64,000 bases of DNA. Source: Prochlorococcus sp. MIT 0603 (GTDB lineage Bacteria > Cyanobacteriota > Cyanobacteriia > PCC-6307 > Cyanobiaceae). The DNA lies in NCBI RefSeq assembly GCF_000760215.1, contig NZ_JNAW01000002.1:342300-406299 (forward strand). The letters run 5' to 3'. The position numbers and the translations under genes were made by a program. Shown piece after piece: positions 28,447 through 37,651 of the stretch (position 1 is its first letter; every line of letters begins with the position of its first letter). The notes under the pieces are model-generated. The model made no database searches and had not been told where the DNA came from. It worked only from the letters and a program-made list of their open reading frames with translations.

Positions 28447-29615
28447 AACTTGATTTTTGGAAACGTAGAGGGATTCCTTTGGCTTGGCTTTTGCTAACAA
28501 GGCAACCTCTTCGTTTACTGGTTGCAATAGCGGGGATCTGTTTTGCTGGGATACTTATGTTTATGCAATTAGGTTTTCGGGATGGCTTGTTTGATGCAAG
28601 TGTCACTGTTCACAAATTATTTGATGCCGATTTGGTTTTAATCAGTCCTCGTTCCATGAGTTCAATCAGCATGAGTGGTTTCCCTCGAAGAAGACTTGTT
28701 CAGACAATGGCTCATAAAGATGTTGTAGGTACAACCCCTGTGAATTGGAATTTCTTGCTTTGGCGTAATCCAAAAACTCTTTCAACAAGAGCAATTCTTG
28801 CTTTGGGATTTGAACCAGGAAATGCTCTTTTGGTTGATAATGACTTTCCTCGCAAAGCGCAAAAATTAAAAAATTCTGGCCGTGTTTTATTTGATGAGCT
28901 TTCCAGAGAAGAATTTGGACCTATATCTCAATGGCTTTCTGAAGGTAAAATTGTAGAAACTGAAGTGGCTGGGAAAAGAGTTCGAGTTGCAGACTTGGTA
29001 AGCCTTGGGCCTTCTTTCGGAGCAGATGGGAATTTAATTACTAGTCGAGAAACTTTTCTTAAATTAATGCCGAGTACGCCTCCTGGGAGTATTGAAATAG
29101 GTTTGGTTCGCTTGAGAAAAGATGCAGATCACCAAAGGGTTCTTCGCTCATTGAATTCAAGCTTGCCAAACGATGTCAAAGTCCTCACCAGGAAAGATTT
29201 CATTGATTTTGAGAAGAATTATTGGAGAAACAGCACTTCTATAGGTTTTATATTTACTTTAGGTGCTGGAATGGGGTTCGTTGTGGGCTGTGTAATTGTT
29301 TATCAGATTCTCTATAGCGATGTAAGTGACCATTTGGCTGAATATGCAACATTAATGGCAATGGGATATCGGTTGAAAACCTTGTTAGGAGTAGTTGCGA
29401 GAGAAGGGTTGTTTTTAGCAGTTATGGGTTATCTGCCTGCATATATTTCAGGGGAGGCTTTATATGCGCTTGTCAGAACATCTACAAAACTTCCAGTAGC
29501 TATGGATCCTTATAGAGCTTTACTTGTATTCTTTTTGATCCTTTTTATGTGTATGGTGTCAGCTTCTGCTGCAATGCGAAGGTTGGTGGATGCAGATCCT
29601 GCTGATATTTTTTAG
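28443..29615 (+). CDS. devC: DevC-type ABC transporter permease
   Basis: 390 residues. The N-terminal helix LLVAIAGICFAGILMFMQLGFRDGLF is followed by a large extracytoplasmic domain of about 200 residues, then three C-terminal membrane helices (starting GFIFTLGAGMGFVVGCVIV). This is the FtsX/MacB permease plan. Its start overlaps the devB stop by four bases and devA follows after 30 bases. Confidence 0.87.
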   Translation: MKLDFWKRRGIPLAWLLLTRQPLRLLVAIAGICFAGILMFMQLGFRDGLFDASVTVHKLFDADLVLISPRSMSSISMSGFPRRRLVQTMAHKDVVGTTPVNWNFLLWRNPKTLSTRAILALGFEPGNALLVDNDFPRKAQKLKNSGRVLFDELSREEFGPISQWLSEGKIVETEVAGKRVRVADLVSLGPSFGADGNLITSRETFLKLMPSTPPGSIEIGLVRLRKDADHQRVLRSLNSSLPNDVKVLTRKDFIDFEKNYWRNSTSIGFIFTLGAGMGFVVGCVIVYQILYSDVSDHLAEYATLMAMGYRLKTLLGVVAREGLFLAVMGYLPAYISGEALYALVRTSTKLPVAMDPYRALLVFFLILFMCMVSASAAMRRLVDADPADIF

Positions 29616-29645
29616 TGAAGCTTAGATTCTGCATACTTAAAAACT

Positions 29646-30338
29646 TTGACAAATAATTTCCCAACTGTTGAGATTGAAGAACTAAGTCATTGGTATGGGA
29701 GGGGTTTAACAAGAAAGCAAGTGCTTTATTCTATTTCGATGAAAATTAATCCAGGAGAAGTTGTTCTTTTAACTGGTCCTTCAGGGTGCGGAAAAACTAC
29801 GTTGCTTACTCTGATAGGCGCATTAAGAAAAGTTGAAAAAGGTAAATTATCTGTTCTTGGTTATCAGCTTAGAAATTCAAAAAGAAAAACCAGGCAAGTT
29901 CTTAGAAAGAATATCGGCATGATTTTTCAAGGTCATAATCTTTTAAGGTGTCTTACCGCTGAGCAGAACGTACAGATGGGGACGGATTTATTGAAAGGAC
30001 TGTCTTATAGGGCCAGAAGAGAATGTGCTAGAAAATGGTTGACAGCAGTTGGGCTTGAGTATGAAATGAATAAACTCCCTCATGATCTATCTGGAGGACA
30101 GAAACAAAGAGTTGCTATTGCTAGAGCCCTTTCTGCACAACCAAAATTACTACTTGCAGATGAACCAACTTCCTCACTTGATAGTGTTACAGGAAGAGAA
30201 ATCGTTTCTTTACTTAAGCGTTTAGCAGTAGAACAGAATTGTTCAGTCCTAATGGTTACTCATGATCCAAGAATTCTTGATGTGGCAGATCGTCTATTAA
30301 AAATGGAAGATGGACGGATCCTACCGATTATTCAGTAG
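29646..30338 (+). CDS. devA: DevA-type ABC transporter ATPase
   Basis: 230 residues, TTG start. Walker A is GPSGCGKTT, the signature LSGGQKQRVAIARAL and Walker B LLLADEPTSSLD, with the switch histidine in VTHDPR. It is the LolD/MacB class that pairs with FtsX-like permeases. It completes the devBCA exporter. Confidence 0.92.
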   Translation: MTNNFPTVEIEELSHWYGRGLTRKQVLYSISMKINPGEVVLLTGPSGCGKTTLLTLIGALRKVEKGKLSVLGYQLRNSKRKTRQVLRKNIGMIFQGHNLLRCLTAEQNVQMGTDLLKGLSYRARRECARKWLTAVGLEYEMNKLPHDLSGGQKQRVAIARALSAQPKLLLADEPTSSLDSVTGREIVSLLKRLAVEQNCSVLMVTHDPRILDVADRLLKMEDGRILPIIQ

Positions 30339-30366
30339 GCTATGTTAAGAATAAAATTTTTATCGT

Positions 30367-30516
30367 ATGTCAAAGCGAAGAAATCTCAAGAAAGAAAAGC
30401 AAGAAAGAAATCGTGCTTATGCAAGGAAGTTTAAAAAACGTAAACTTCGTGAAAATGGTTCGGGGGCAGGTAATGGAGTTACTGGAACTGCTAATAATGG
30501 AGGAGCAGCTGATTAA
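30367..30516 (+). CDS. 49-residue basic protein
   Basis: ATG at 30367 to TAA at 30514-30516. The first 30 residues are almost all charged (MSKRRNLKKEKQERNRAYA, then RKFKKRKLRE), and the rest is Gly/Asn/Ala-rich and flexible (GSGAGNGVTGTANNGGAAD). Composition and plan suggest a nucleic-acid or ribosome-associated peptide; I infer this only from charge. It sits 28 bases after devA on the same strand. The codon pattern is clean and no competing frame is open. Confidence 0.6.
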   Translation: MSKRRNLKKEKQERNRAYARKFKKRKLRENGSGAGNGVTGTANNGGAAD

Positions 30517-30611
30517 GACGATTGATTACTCTCTCTACTTAGGATTTTGGTAACTTAACCATAGTGCTCTGATATGAATTAATTGTTTTTCAATCTTGGC
30601 TTCTATTTAGC

Positions 30612-31538
30612 ATGTTCATAAGTGTCGTCATACCCACATATAATCGATTGCAAATTCTTGAGAAGTGTCTAACTGCCCTTGAGAGTCAAAAATCATCAAA
30701 TTCCTTCGATGATTATGAAGTAATTGTTGTAGATGATGGTTCCACAGATGGAACATATCAATGGCTGGAAAGGAATTCAGAATTATTCCCTCATTTAATT
30801 TTAACCAAGCAAGATCATGGAGGTCCTGGATTAGGGAGGAATAAGGGTGTCGAGCAATCTAGGGGAGATGTCATAGTTTTTATTGATAGTGATTTGGTTG
30901 TTACAGACTCTTTTCTTGCAAACCATGCTTTCTGTCTGCAGAGAGCATGGCGAAGGAGAGGGGATAGGCTTTGTTTTACTTATGGTGCAGTTATAAATAC
31001 TGCTGATTTTCAAAACCCCACATCAGAAAGAAAAAAAATAAGAGATCTTTCATGGGCTTACTTTGCTACTGGGAACGTAGCTATTGATAAAAACTTATTA
31101 GAAGAATCTGGCCTTTTTGACCCTGCATTTAAATTATATGGTTGGGAAGATTTGGAATTAGGGGAACGCCTTCGACAATTTGGTACAGAATTAATCAAAT
31201 GTCCAAAGGCAGTCGGATATCATTGGCACCCGCCTTTATCACTTGATCAGATCCCTTCGTTAATTCAAGTTGAGATTGAAAGAGCCAAAATGGCTATGGT
31301 CTTTTATCGAAAACATCCTAGTAATCGGGTACGTTTTATTATCCAATTCACTTTGTTCCATAGATTTCTTTGGGAGACTTTGTCTTTAGGTGGGATTATA
31401 AATGAGGTAACACTTAGGCCGGTATTGAAGTATTTGATTCGGAGAGGTTTCTCAGGATTTGCGATGGAATTATTACGAATCCCCTTAAACCTTATTGGTG
31501 TGAGGCAGATTTTCCGGGAAGCCAGATTGAAAAGATAA
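30612..31538 (+). CDS. family 2 glycosyltransferase
   Basis: 308 residues. The GT-A fold is shown by VVIPTYNRLQILEKCL at the N-terminus, VVDDGSTDGT, GRNKGVEQSRGDVIVFIDSD carrying the DxD-like metal site, and FKLYGWEDLELGERL as the acceptor-side acidic motif. The C-terminal part has amphipathic or hydrophobic helices that may touch the membrane. The sugar donor and product are unknown; envelope polysaccharide is likely. It is followed by the rpsB leader. Confidence 0.88.
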   Translation: MFISVVIPTYNRLQILEKCLTALESQKSSNSFDDYEVIVVDDGSTDGTYQWLERNSELFPHLILTKQDHGGPGLGRNKGVEQSRGDVIVFIDSDLVVTDSFLANHAFCLQRAWRRRGDRLCFTYGAVINTADFQNPTSERKKIRDLSWAYFATGNVAIDKNLLEESGLFDPAFKLYGWEDLELGERLRQFGTELIKCPKAVGYHWHPPLSLDQIPSLIQVEIERAKMAMVFYRKHPSNRVRFIIQFTLFHRFLWETLSLGGIINEVTLRPVLKYLIRRGFSGFAMELLRIPLNLIGVRQIFREARLKR

Positions 31539-31586
31539 TTTTGTAGATCATTTGCTAAATTACCTAAGTAAATAAATCTCCGCACA

Positions 31587-31658
31587 TCTGACTGTTTCGG
31601 GTGATCAGACTTTTATAAAAAGCTTTGATTCCCTGTCAGATGGAGGCAAACCCGAAAC
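31587..31658 (+). promoter_or_regulatory. rpsB leader with crossing inverted repeats (possible pseudoknot)
   Basis: TCTGAC (31587-31592) pairs with GTCAGA (31635-31640), and GTTTCGGGT (31594-31602) pairs with ACCCGAAAC (31650-31658). The two pairings interlock in the order A, B, A', B', as in an H-type pseudoknot, and the last arm ends nine bases before the rpsB ATG. rpsB leaders in other bacteria carry an S2 autoregulatory structure; a cyanobacterial equivalent here is an inference. Confidence 0.4.
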
Positions 31659-31667
31659 CCTTTAAAA

Positions 31668-32381
31668 ATGGCTGTTGTTACTCTTTCAGAGATGATGGAG
31701 GCTGGTGCACACTTTGGTCACCAGACTCGAAGATGGAATCCTAAAATGTCACGCTATATATATAGCGCTAGAAATGGAGTTCATATTATAGATCTAGTTA
31801 AAACAGCAATATGCATGAATAATGCATATAAATGGACTAGAAATGCAGCCAAAAGTGGAAAGAGGTTTTTATTTGTTGGGACTAAAAAGCAAGCATCAGA
31901 AGTTGTAGCTCAAGAAGCTGCAAGATGTGGAGCTTCTTACGTAAATCAACGATGGCTTGGTGGAATGCTCACCAATTGGACAACAATGAAGGCTCGAATA
32001 GATCGTCTTAAGGATCTTGAGCGGATGGAATCAAGTGGAGCGATAGCAATGAGACCTAAGAAAGAAGCATCTGTCTTAAGGCATGAGTTAGAAAGACTTC
32101 GGAAGTATCTTGGTGGTTTAAAAGGTATGAAGCGCTTGCCAGATGTTGTTGTTTTAGTTGATCAGCGTAGAGAAACAAATGCTGTGTTAGAAGCTAGGAA
32201 ATTAGACATCCCCCTTATCTCAATGCTAGATACCAATTGTGATCCAGATTTATGTGAGGTGCCTATTCCTTGTAATGATGATGCAGTTAGATCTGTGCAG
32301 CTTGTTTTAGGTAGACTCGCTGATGCTATCAATGAAGGTCGACATGGTTCAAATGATCAAAGAGGAAGACAGAGATATTAA
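31668..32381 (+). CDS. rpsB: 30S ribosomal protein S2
   Basis: 237 residues, full length. The classic S2 start [20 protein letters not shown] is followed by [17 protein letters not shown], the segment [11 protein letters not shown] and [13 protein letters not shown], ending [20 protein letters not shown]. It binds the 30S head and S1. The chain rpsB-tsf is the common bacterial operon. Regulation by the structured leader upstream is possible. Confidence 0.98.
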   Translation: MAVVTLSEMMEAGAHFGHQTRRWNPKMSRYIYSARNGVHIIDLVKTAICMNNAYKWTRNAAKSGKRFLFVGTKKQASEVVAQEAARCGASYVNQRWLGGMLTNWTTMKARIDRLKDLERMESSGAIAMRPKKEASVLRHELERLRKYLGGLKGMKRLPDVVVLVDQRRETNAVLEARKLDIPLISMLDTNCDPDLCEVPIPCNDDAVRSVQLVLGRLADAINEGRHGSNDQRGRQRY

Positions 32382-32391
32382 GAGAAAAGCT

Positions 32392-32421
32392 TTAGGGTTT
32401 ATATCTGTGCTGTTACCCTAA
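32392..32421 (+). promoter_or_regulatory. hairpin between rpsB and tsf
   Basis: TTAGGGT (32392-32398) and ACCCTAA (32415-32421) form a 7-base-pair stem with a 16-base loop, with A-rich sequence and no long T run after it. It may slow transcription or protect mRNA between the two genes rather than end it. Confidence 0.35.
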
Positions 32422-32464
32422 TTTCAAAAATAACGACAGATTTTTCACCCTTCACATTAAAAAA

Positions 32465-33118
32465 ATGGCTGATATCACAGCAAAACTTGTTAAAGATCTT
32501 AGAGATAAGACAAGTGCAGGAATGATGGATTGTAAAAAGGCATTGGCAGAGTCTGATGGAGATATGTCAAAAGCAATTGAATGGCTTCGTCAAAAAGGCA
32601 TAGCTAGTGCCGAGAAGAAGTCCGGCCGTGTTGCCGCTGAGGGAGCAATAGGCAGTTATATCCATACAGGTGCAAGAGTGGGAGTTCTTATAGAATTGAA
32701 TTGTGAAACTGATTTTGTTGCTCGTGGAGATTTATTTCAGGGACTTTTAAGAGATGTTGCTATGCAAGTTGCTGCTTGCCCTAATGTTGAATACGTAAAA
32801 GTAGAAGATATCCCAAACGATATAGTTGAAAAGGAAAAAGCTATAGAGATGGGAAGAGATGATTTGGCTGGCAAGCCTGATCAAATTAAAGCAAAGATCG
32901 TAGAAGGAAGAATATCTAAAAGATTAAAAGAACTTGCTTTAATAGAACAACCTTTTATTAAGGATAGTTCTATTACTGTTGAACAACTTGTAAAACAAGT
33001 TGCAGGAAAGCTAGGTGAGAATTTGAGAGTTCGAAGATTTACACGTTATACACTGGGTGAAGGGATCAATGTAGAAGACTCAGATTTTGCAGCAGAGGTA
33101 GCTTCAATGTCTACTTGA
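32465..33118 (+). CDS. tsf: translation elongation factor Ts
   Basis: 217 residues. The N-terminal UBA-like domain has [21 protein letters not shown] and [16 protein letters not shown], and the core motif is [19 protein letters not shown]. The conserved TDFV residues insert into EF-Tu to release GDP. The stop overlaps the start of the next gene by four bases (TTGA). It belongs to a chain with rpsB, the unknown gene and recG. Confidence 0.98.
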   Translation: MADITAKLVKDLRDKTSAGMMDCKKALAESDGDMSKAIEWLRQKGIASAEKKSGRVAAEGAIGSYIHTGARVGVLIELNCETDFVARGDLFQGLLRDVAMQVAACPNVEYVKVEDIPNDIVEKEKAIEMGRDDLAGKPDQIKAKIVEGRISKRLKELALIEQPFIKDSSITVEQLVKQVAGKLGENLRVRRFTRYTLGEGINVEDSDFAAEVASMST

Positions 33119-34341
33119 ATATTTTGGCCTTAAATTCACACAACAAGTCCTCTTTTGATCCCCTAAAGCAGTTAGAGCTTTTGAATACTAAATGTGTATC
33201 TTTATCTTCAGATATATATAAAATTAATAGCTTTTACTTGTCATTGATTAGATCAATGCTTCCTGATGTGGTTAAAGAGGCGGTTCTTCATTTGATTTTA
33301 TCTACACAGAACAATTCAAGATCTTTATCTATTGATAATTCAAATACTTCATTTTTAGAGAAAATAGATGAAACTTTGTCCAAGCATCTATCTTATTTGA
33401 CTCTCCAGAATTTACTACTCTTCTCTGAAAAATTAGAAAAGCAAAAGCAAAAGCAAAAGCAAAAGGATGTAAAGAGATTGCTTCTTTCTAACAAGGATTT
33501 GTTAGAGAAAGATCAATTTGATTCATCATCAAATTCAGAAAATTATAACAGTTCCTTAGATCTTAGCTTGGATTTGCCAACTGAAAATAAAATTGATTTT
33601 ACAAGATGGAATTTATCCAGTGAAAAATTACATTCGTGTAATTATAATTATGAAAATACATTGGATTTATTTGTAGGTGAGGATGAAGAAATTGTAGAAG
33701 TTGAAACGGAGGAAGGAAGCCTAGAATCTAATGATTTATCTTCAAGTGAAAAAGATTTAGACCTTGTAAAGTCTATTTTTCTGGTCGCTAGTAATATGTT
33801 TGCATCGAAGACAAATACAACAAAACATATAAATAAAAATGACTCGTTATTAGATCCCAAAGATAAAAATGTCCAGGTGGAGGATTCTTTACCAAGCGAG
33901 CCAGAGGAACTTTTCAAATGGATGTCTTGTATTGACTTAGCTCTTAACAGGACATTGAGGGATCTCTCTCATTCAATAAATATTGAGTTGATCAAGATAG
34001 GAGTTATTAATAGTTTTATTCCTACGAATCTTTTAGATGCAGTTATTGCAGGGCAAGTGGCATCTGTGCATGCACCTTCTAATATTCTTAGATTACGGTT
34101 GCCTATGTCACCTGCGTTAGATAATGAAATAGATATTGAATGCCTCTTAATTCGACCGTCTGAATTAGAATTTGATCATTTAAAGCTTAAGCAATGTAGG
34201 CAGCAAATCACAGAACAACGTAATAGCCTGATCAAAATGATGCGCCAACAACGTTATTGGCAAAACAGATCCCTTGCAAACGATGTTAGAGAGCAGTGGT
34301 TGAAGAATACTCAGACAAACAAACAGATAAAAAGGTCTTAA
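33115..34341 (+). CDS. protein of unknown function in the rpsB-tsf-recG chain
   Basis: 408 residues from a TTG overlapping the tsf stop. Residues 1-110 are Ser/Leu-rich, then a (KQ)4 run from a six-base tandem repeat near 33439-33465, then an acidic low-complexity stretch. The C-terminal 140 residues look like a domain ([36 protein letters not shown]) ending in a basic coiled coil ([19 protein letters not shown]). It is plausibly a linker with a conserved C-terminal domain. The end overlaps recG by 46 bases. Confidence 0.65.
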   Translation: MNILALNSHNKSSFDPLKQLELLNTKCVSLSSDIYKINSFYLSLIRSMLPDVVKEAVLHLILSTQNNSRSLSIDNSNTSFLEKIDETLSKHLSYLTLQNLLLFSEKLEKQKQKQKQKDVKRLLLSNKDLLEKDQFDSSSNSENYNSSLDLSLDLPTENKIDFTRWNLSSEKLHSCNYNYENTLDLFVGEDEEIVEVETEEGSLESNDLSSSEKDLDLVKSIFLVASNMFASKTNTTKHINKNDSLLDPKDKNVQVEDSLPSEPEELFKWMSCIDLALNRTLRDLSHSINIELIKIGVINSFIPTNLLDAVIAGQVASVHAPSNILRLRLPMSPALDNEIDIECLLIRPSELEFDHLKLKQCRQQITEQRNSLIKMMRQQRYWQNRSLANDVREQWLKNTQTNKQIKRS

Positions 34342-36827
34342 GGCTTATAAATGAGCTGAAAGATTGGATTAGGCCTTTGCAACAGGCTTTGACAGTGGAA
34401 GCTGAGAATGAATTCAGAAATTTAGATGGAAGAAATGAATGCTTTAATTCTTTCTTGAGTAGAGAAATAAAAGGATTCAAATCATCTCTTTTCTCAGGAG
34501 ATGTCAATAAAGCTCTTATTGATTTGGCCGCATCGTATGAAGACTATTCTTCATTGGAGTTGTCTAAAAGACGTAGACTTGTAATTGATACAAGGAAATT
34601 TCTTCACCTTTTAAGTAATAAGTATGAATCGCCCCCCTCGTTTGCTCCTCCTAAATTAAAAATAGCTAATTCAGTTGACTCAGGACAATTGCAAGATAGT
34701 CGAACTCTCAAGGCTCTTTCTCTTAATAGTTCTATAGGACATATAAAGGGCGTTGGAACGAGAATGATTGAATGTTTTAAGGCTTTAGGAATAATTACTG
34801 TGAAAGATCTTCTTTTGCATTACCCAAGAGATTACGTGGATTATTCAGCCCTTAAGCGAATTATATCTTTGGAGCCTGGTGAAACAGCTACTGTTGTAGC
34901 AACAATAAGACGTACCAGCTCTTTTACAAGTCCACGTAATCCGAATTTGTCTATTCTTGAATTACAATTGGAGGACATCACAGGTCGAGTCAAAGTAACC
35001 AAATTCTTTGTTGGAAAGAGGTTTAGTAATAGATCTTTTCTTAAAAGGCAGGAATCTTTGTATCCCAAAGGATCATTGGTGGCAATTAGCGGCTTGGTCA
35101 AGTCTTCAAGTAGTTTTGGCAAGTCATTTAGTGATCCGTTAATAGAAATCTTAGAAAGCAATTATTCAGTTGTTAAATCAAGAGGTATTGGTAGGATTTT
35201 GCCTATTTATCATTTAACAGAAGGCCTTTCTGCAGAACGAATTCGGGGTTTTGTCTATTCAGTAATTTCATTGTCACGTACATGGGAAGACCCTTTGCCT
35301 ATAGATAGCATTAATTCACTCTCGTTGTTAAAGAAAAGTGATGCCATTTATCAAATACATAAGCCAATAACTCAACAATCTCTGAAAGAGGCAAAAAGAA
35401 GACTTGTCTTTGATGAATTTCTTTTCCTTCAACTTGGTCTTCTCAAACGCAGAAGAGCACTTGAGAGATATAAGGCACCAGTTTTATCAAATCATAATGA
35501 AAAAACTGGATTGGCAAAGAAGTTTTTATCTCTTTTACCTTTTTCTTTAACAAGATCACAACAACATGTTCTTAATCAAATTGAGTCAGATCTCGCCTTG
35601 TCAAAACCAATGTCTCGTTTAGTCCAAGGAGATGTGGGAAGTGGTAAAACTGTTGTAGCAATTGCTGCACTTTTAAAGGCTGTTGAGTCAGGTTGGCAAG
35701 GTGCTTTTATGGCTCCAACTGAGGTCCTTGCTCATCAGCATTATTTAACTCTCTGTAAATGGATGCCGCAATTACATGTCACAGTTGAATTGCTTACGGG
35801 GTCAACCTCTTCCTCTGACAGGAAAAGAATTGAGATTGATTTGGCGACGGGTAACTTGAAAATAATTGTAGGGACTCATGCTCTCATTGAAAACAAGGTC
35901 TCTTTTGCGCGCTTAGGACTTGTGGTTGTAGATGAGCAACATAGGTTTGGTGTCAATCAAAGGAATCTTTTGCTTAATAAAGGGCTGCACCCTCATCTCC
36001 TTACCATGACAGCAACACCAATACCTCGTACATTAGCTCTTTCAATTCATGGCGACTTAGATGTCAGCCAAATCACTGAGCTACCACCAGGTAGAACCCC
36101 AATAAAGACTCTTCTCCTTCGAGATTCAGAAAGGAACAAAGCATATGAAATTATTGAGGAAGAAATTAAGTTGGGACGACAAGCATATGTAGTATTACCT
36201 TTGGTAGACGAATCAGATAAGTTGAAATTACGTTCAGCTATAGACGTATATCATGATTTATCTACAGATATTTTTTCTAATTATGAGGTCGGCTTATTGC
36301 ATGGACGTATGAATAGCCTTGATAAGAAGAATGTCATTAATAGATTTTCAAATAATGCAATCCAGGTACTTGTTTCTACTACTGTTATAGAAGTTGGTGT
36401 AGATGTTCCATTGGCTACTGTAATGGTTGTTGACCATGCTGATAGATTTGGCCTTTCGCAATTACATCAATTGCGTGGCCGAGTTGGGAGAGGATCTGCG
36501 AGCTCTAAATGCATCCTAATTGATACTTCTGCAACAAATGCAACACGAAACAGGTTAGAAGTGCTTGTTCAATCAAATGATGGTTTTGCCATATCAGAAA
36601 TTGATCTACGCTTACGTGGTCCAGGACAAGTTTTAGGCACACGCCAATCTGGCTTGCCTGATTTTGCATTGGCTAACCTTGTTGACGATGAAGGCATACT
36701 TGAATGTGCTCGTGATGAAGCTGCAAGAATTTTAAAAAAAGATCCAAACTTGATTGAAAATAATTTACTTAGAGAGATGTTGGATGAATATTGGGACCGT
36801 CTTGTTTCAAGGACACAACTTAATTAA
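34296..36827 (+). CDS. recG: ATP-dependent DNA helicase RecG
   Basis: 843 residues, GTG start. The N-terminal extension (about 140 residues) is typical of cyanobacteria. Then a wedge/OB domain (LLLHYPRDYVDYS, VKVTKFFVGKRF), Walker A GDVGSGKTVVA, motif II DEQH, the TATPIPRTLALS motif III and GRVGRG motif VI. RecG remodels stalled forks and R-loops. Its start lies inside the preceding reading frame, so translation is likely coupled. Confidence 0.95.
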   Translation: MVEEYSDKQTDKKVLRLINELKDWIRPLQQALTVEAENEFRNLDGRNECFNSFLSREIKGFKSSLFSGDVNKALIDLAASYEDYSSLELSKRRRLVIDTRKFLHLLSNKYESPPSFAPPKLKIANSVDSGQLQDSRTLKALSLNSSIGHIKGVGTRMIECFKALGIITVKDLLLHYPRDYVDYSALKRIISLEPGETATVVATIRRTSSFTSPRNPNLSILELQLEDITGRVKVTKFFVGKRFSNRSFLKRQESLYPKGSLVAISGLVKSSSSFGKSFSDPLIEILESNYSVVKSRGIGRILPIYHLTEGLSAERIRGFVYSVISLSRTWEDPLPIDSINSLSLLKKSDAIYQIHKPITQQSLKEAKRRLVFDEFLFLQLGLLKRRRALERYKAPVLSNHNEKTGLAKKFLSLLPFSLTRSQQHVLNQIESDLALSKPMSRLVQGDVGSGKTVVAIAALLKAVESGWQGAFMAPTEVLAHQHYLTLCKWMPQLHVTVELLTGSTSSSDRKRIEIDLATGNLKIIVGTHALIENKVSFARLGLVVVDEQHRFGVNQRNLLLNKGLHPHLLTMTATPIPRTLALSIHGDLDVSQITELPPGRTPIKTLLLRDSERNKAYEIIEEEIKLGRQAYVVLPLVDESDKLKLRSAIDVYHDLSTDIFSNYEVGLLHGRMNSLDKKNVINRFSNNAIQVLVSTTVIEVGVDVPLATVMVVDHADRFGLSQLHQLRGRVGRGSASSKCILIDTSATNATRNRLEVLVQSNDGFAISEIDLRLRGPGQVLGTRQSGLPDFALANLVDDEGILECARDEAARILKKDPNLIENNLLREMLDEYWDRLVSRTQLN

Positions 36828-36940
36828 TAAAATAATTAAAAAAAATTATTTTTGGTCATTTTACTGATTGTGGATATAACCTGGGTTTAAGCAAAATCTC
36901 CTTTTAAGGGATTAACAACTTACCTCTATAGTTTTGTGTA

Positions 36941-37651
36941 GTGTTAAGAGCATGGAATAAGATCCCTATCCTTTATTCAAAGGAGCCATTAATTAGGTTG
37001 CCTGTTGAACTTTATTGCTTGGAGCCACATTCTTATAAATCTTTAGGTGCCCCCTATGGAGACTCTGTTTCTCCATGGATGTTGAGGGGCAATGTGGTTG
37101 ATCGCTTGTTAGCAGCACAGAAACACCTTAAGGAAATTGATCGCCATTACTCTTTAGCAATTTTTGATGCTTGGCGACCTATAAGAGTTCAACAATTTAT
37201 GTATGATTATGCAATTAATCAAGAATGTCTAGCGCGTGGAGTTAATAGAAAAGAGAATGCTAATTCACTTGAGTTAAAAGAAGTTTTTGAGACTGTTAGT
37301 AAATTCTGGGCGGAGCCTAGCTTGGACCTTGCATCTCCTCCACCCCATAGTACTGGTGGAGCTGTTGACTTGACAATTTCTTGTGCCAAGGGGATCCCTT
37401 TAGATATGGGAGGTGAAATAGATTGTATTGGACCAGTCTCAGAGCCAAATTATTATATTAGGCAAAAAGAATTTATAGATCATCCTGACTATTTGTTATG
37501 GCATTCTAGGCGTGTGCTTTTATCTGATGCTATGAAGAAATCTGGCTTTGTTCAACATCCCCATGAGTGGTGGCATTTTAGTTATGGAGATCAGCTTTGG
37601 GCTTGGGTGAAGAATTTGCAAGCTGCGCATTATGGAGCAGTAGAACCATGA
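36941..37651 (+). CDS. ddpX: D-alanyl-D-alanine dipeptidase (VanX-type, M15D)
   Basis: 236 residues, GTG start. The zinc ligands are in PPHSTGGAVDLT (SxHxxGxAxD) and EWWHFSYGDQ, and IFDAWRPIRVQQ provides the catalytic arginine. The enzyme cleaves D-Ala-D-Ala, recycling peptidoglycan breakdown products. No signal peptide is seen, so it acts in the cytoplasm. The 3' end overlaps the convergent sulfite reductase by 22 bases. No vanHA resistance genes lie nearby, so it is probably for turnover rather than resistance. Confidence 0.9.
   Translation: MLRAWNKIPILYSKEPLIRLPVELYCLEPHSYKSLGAPYGDSVSPWMLRGNVVDRLLAAQKHLKEIDRHYSLAIFDAWRPIRVQQFMYDYAINQECLARGVNRKENANSLELKEVFETVSKFWAEPSLDLASPPPHSTGGAVDLTISCAKGIPLDMGGEIDCIGPVSEPNYYIRQKEFIDHPDYLLWHSRRVLLSDAMKKSGFVQHPHEWWHFSYGDQLWAWVKNLQAAHYGAVEP

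Noticed and set aside
34286-34507. Minus-strand frame over the recG start
   Set aside because: It is antisense to two overlapping coding frames with no independent support.
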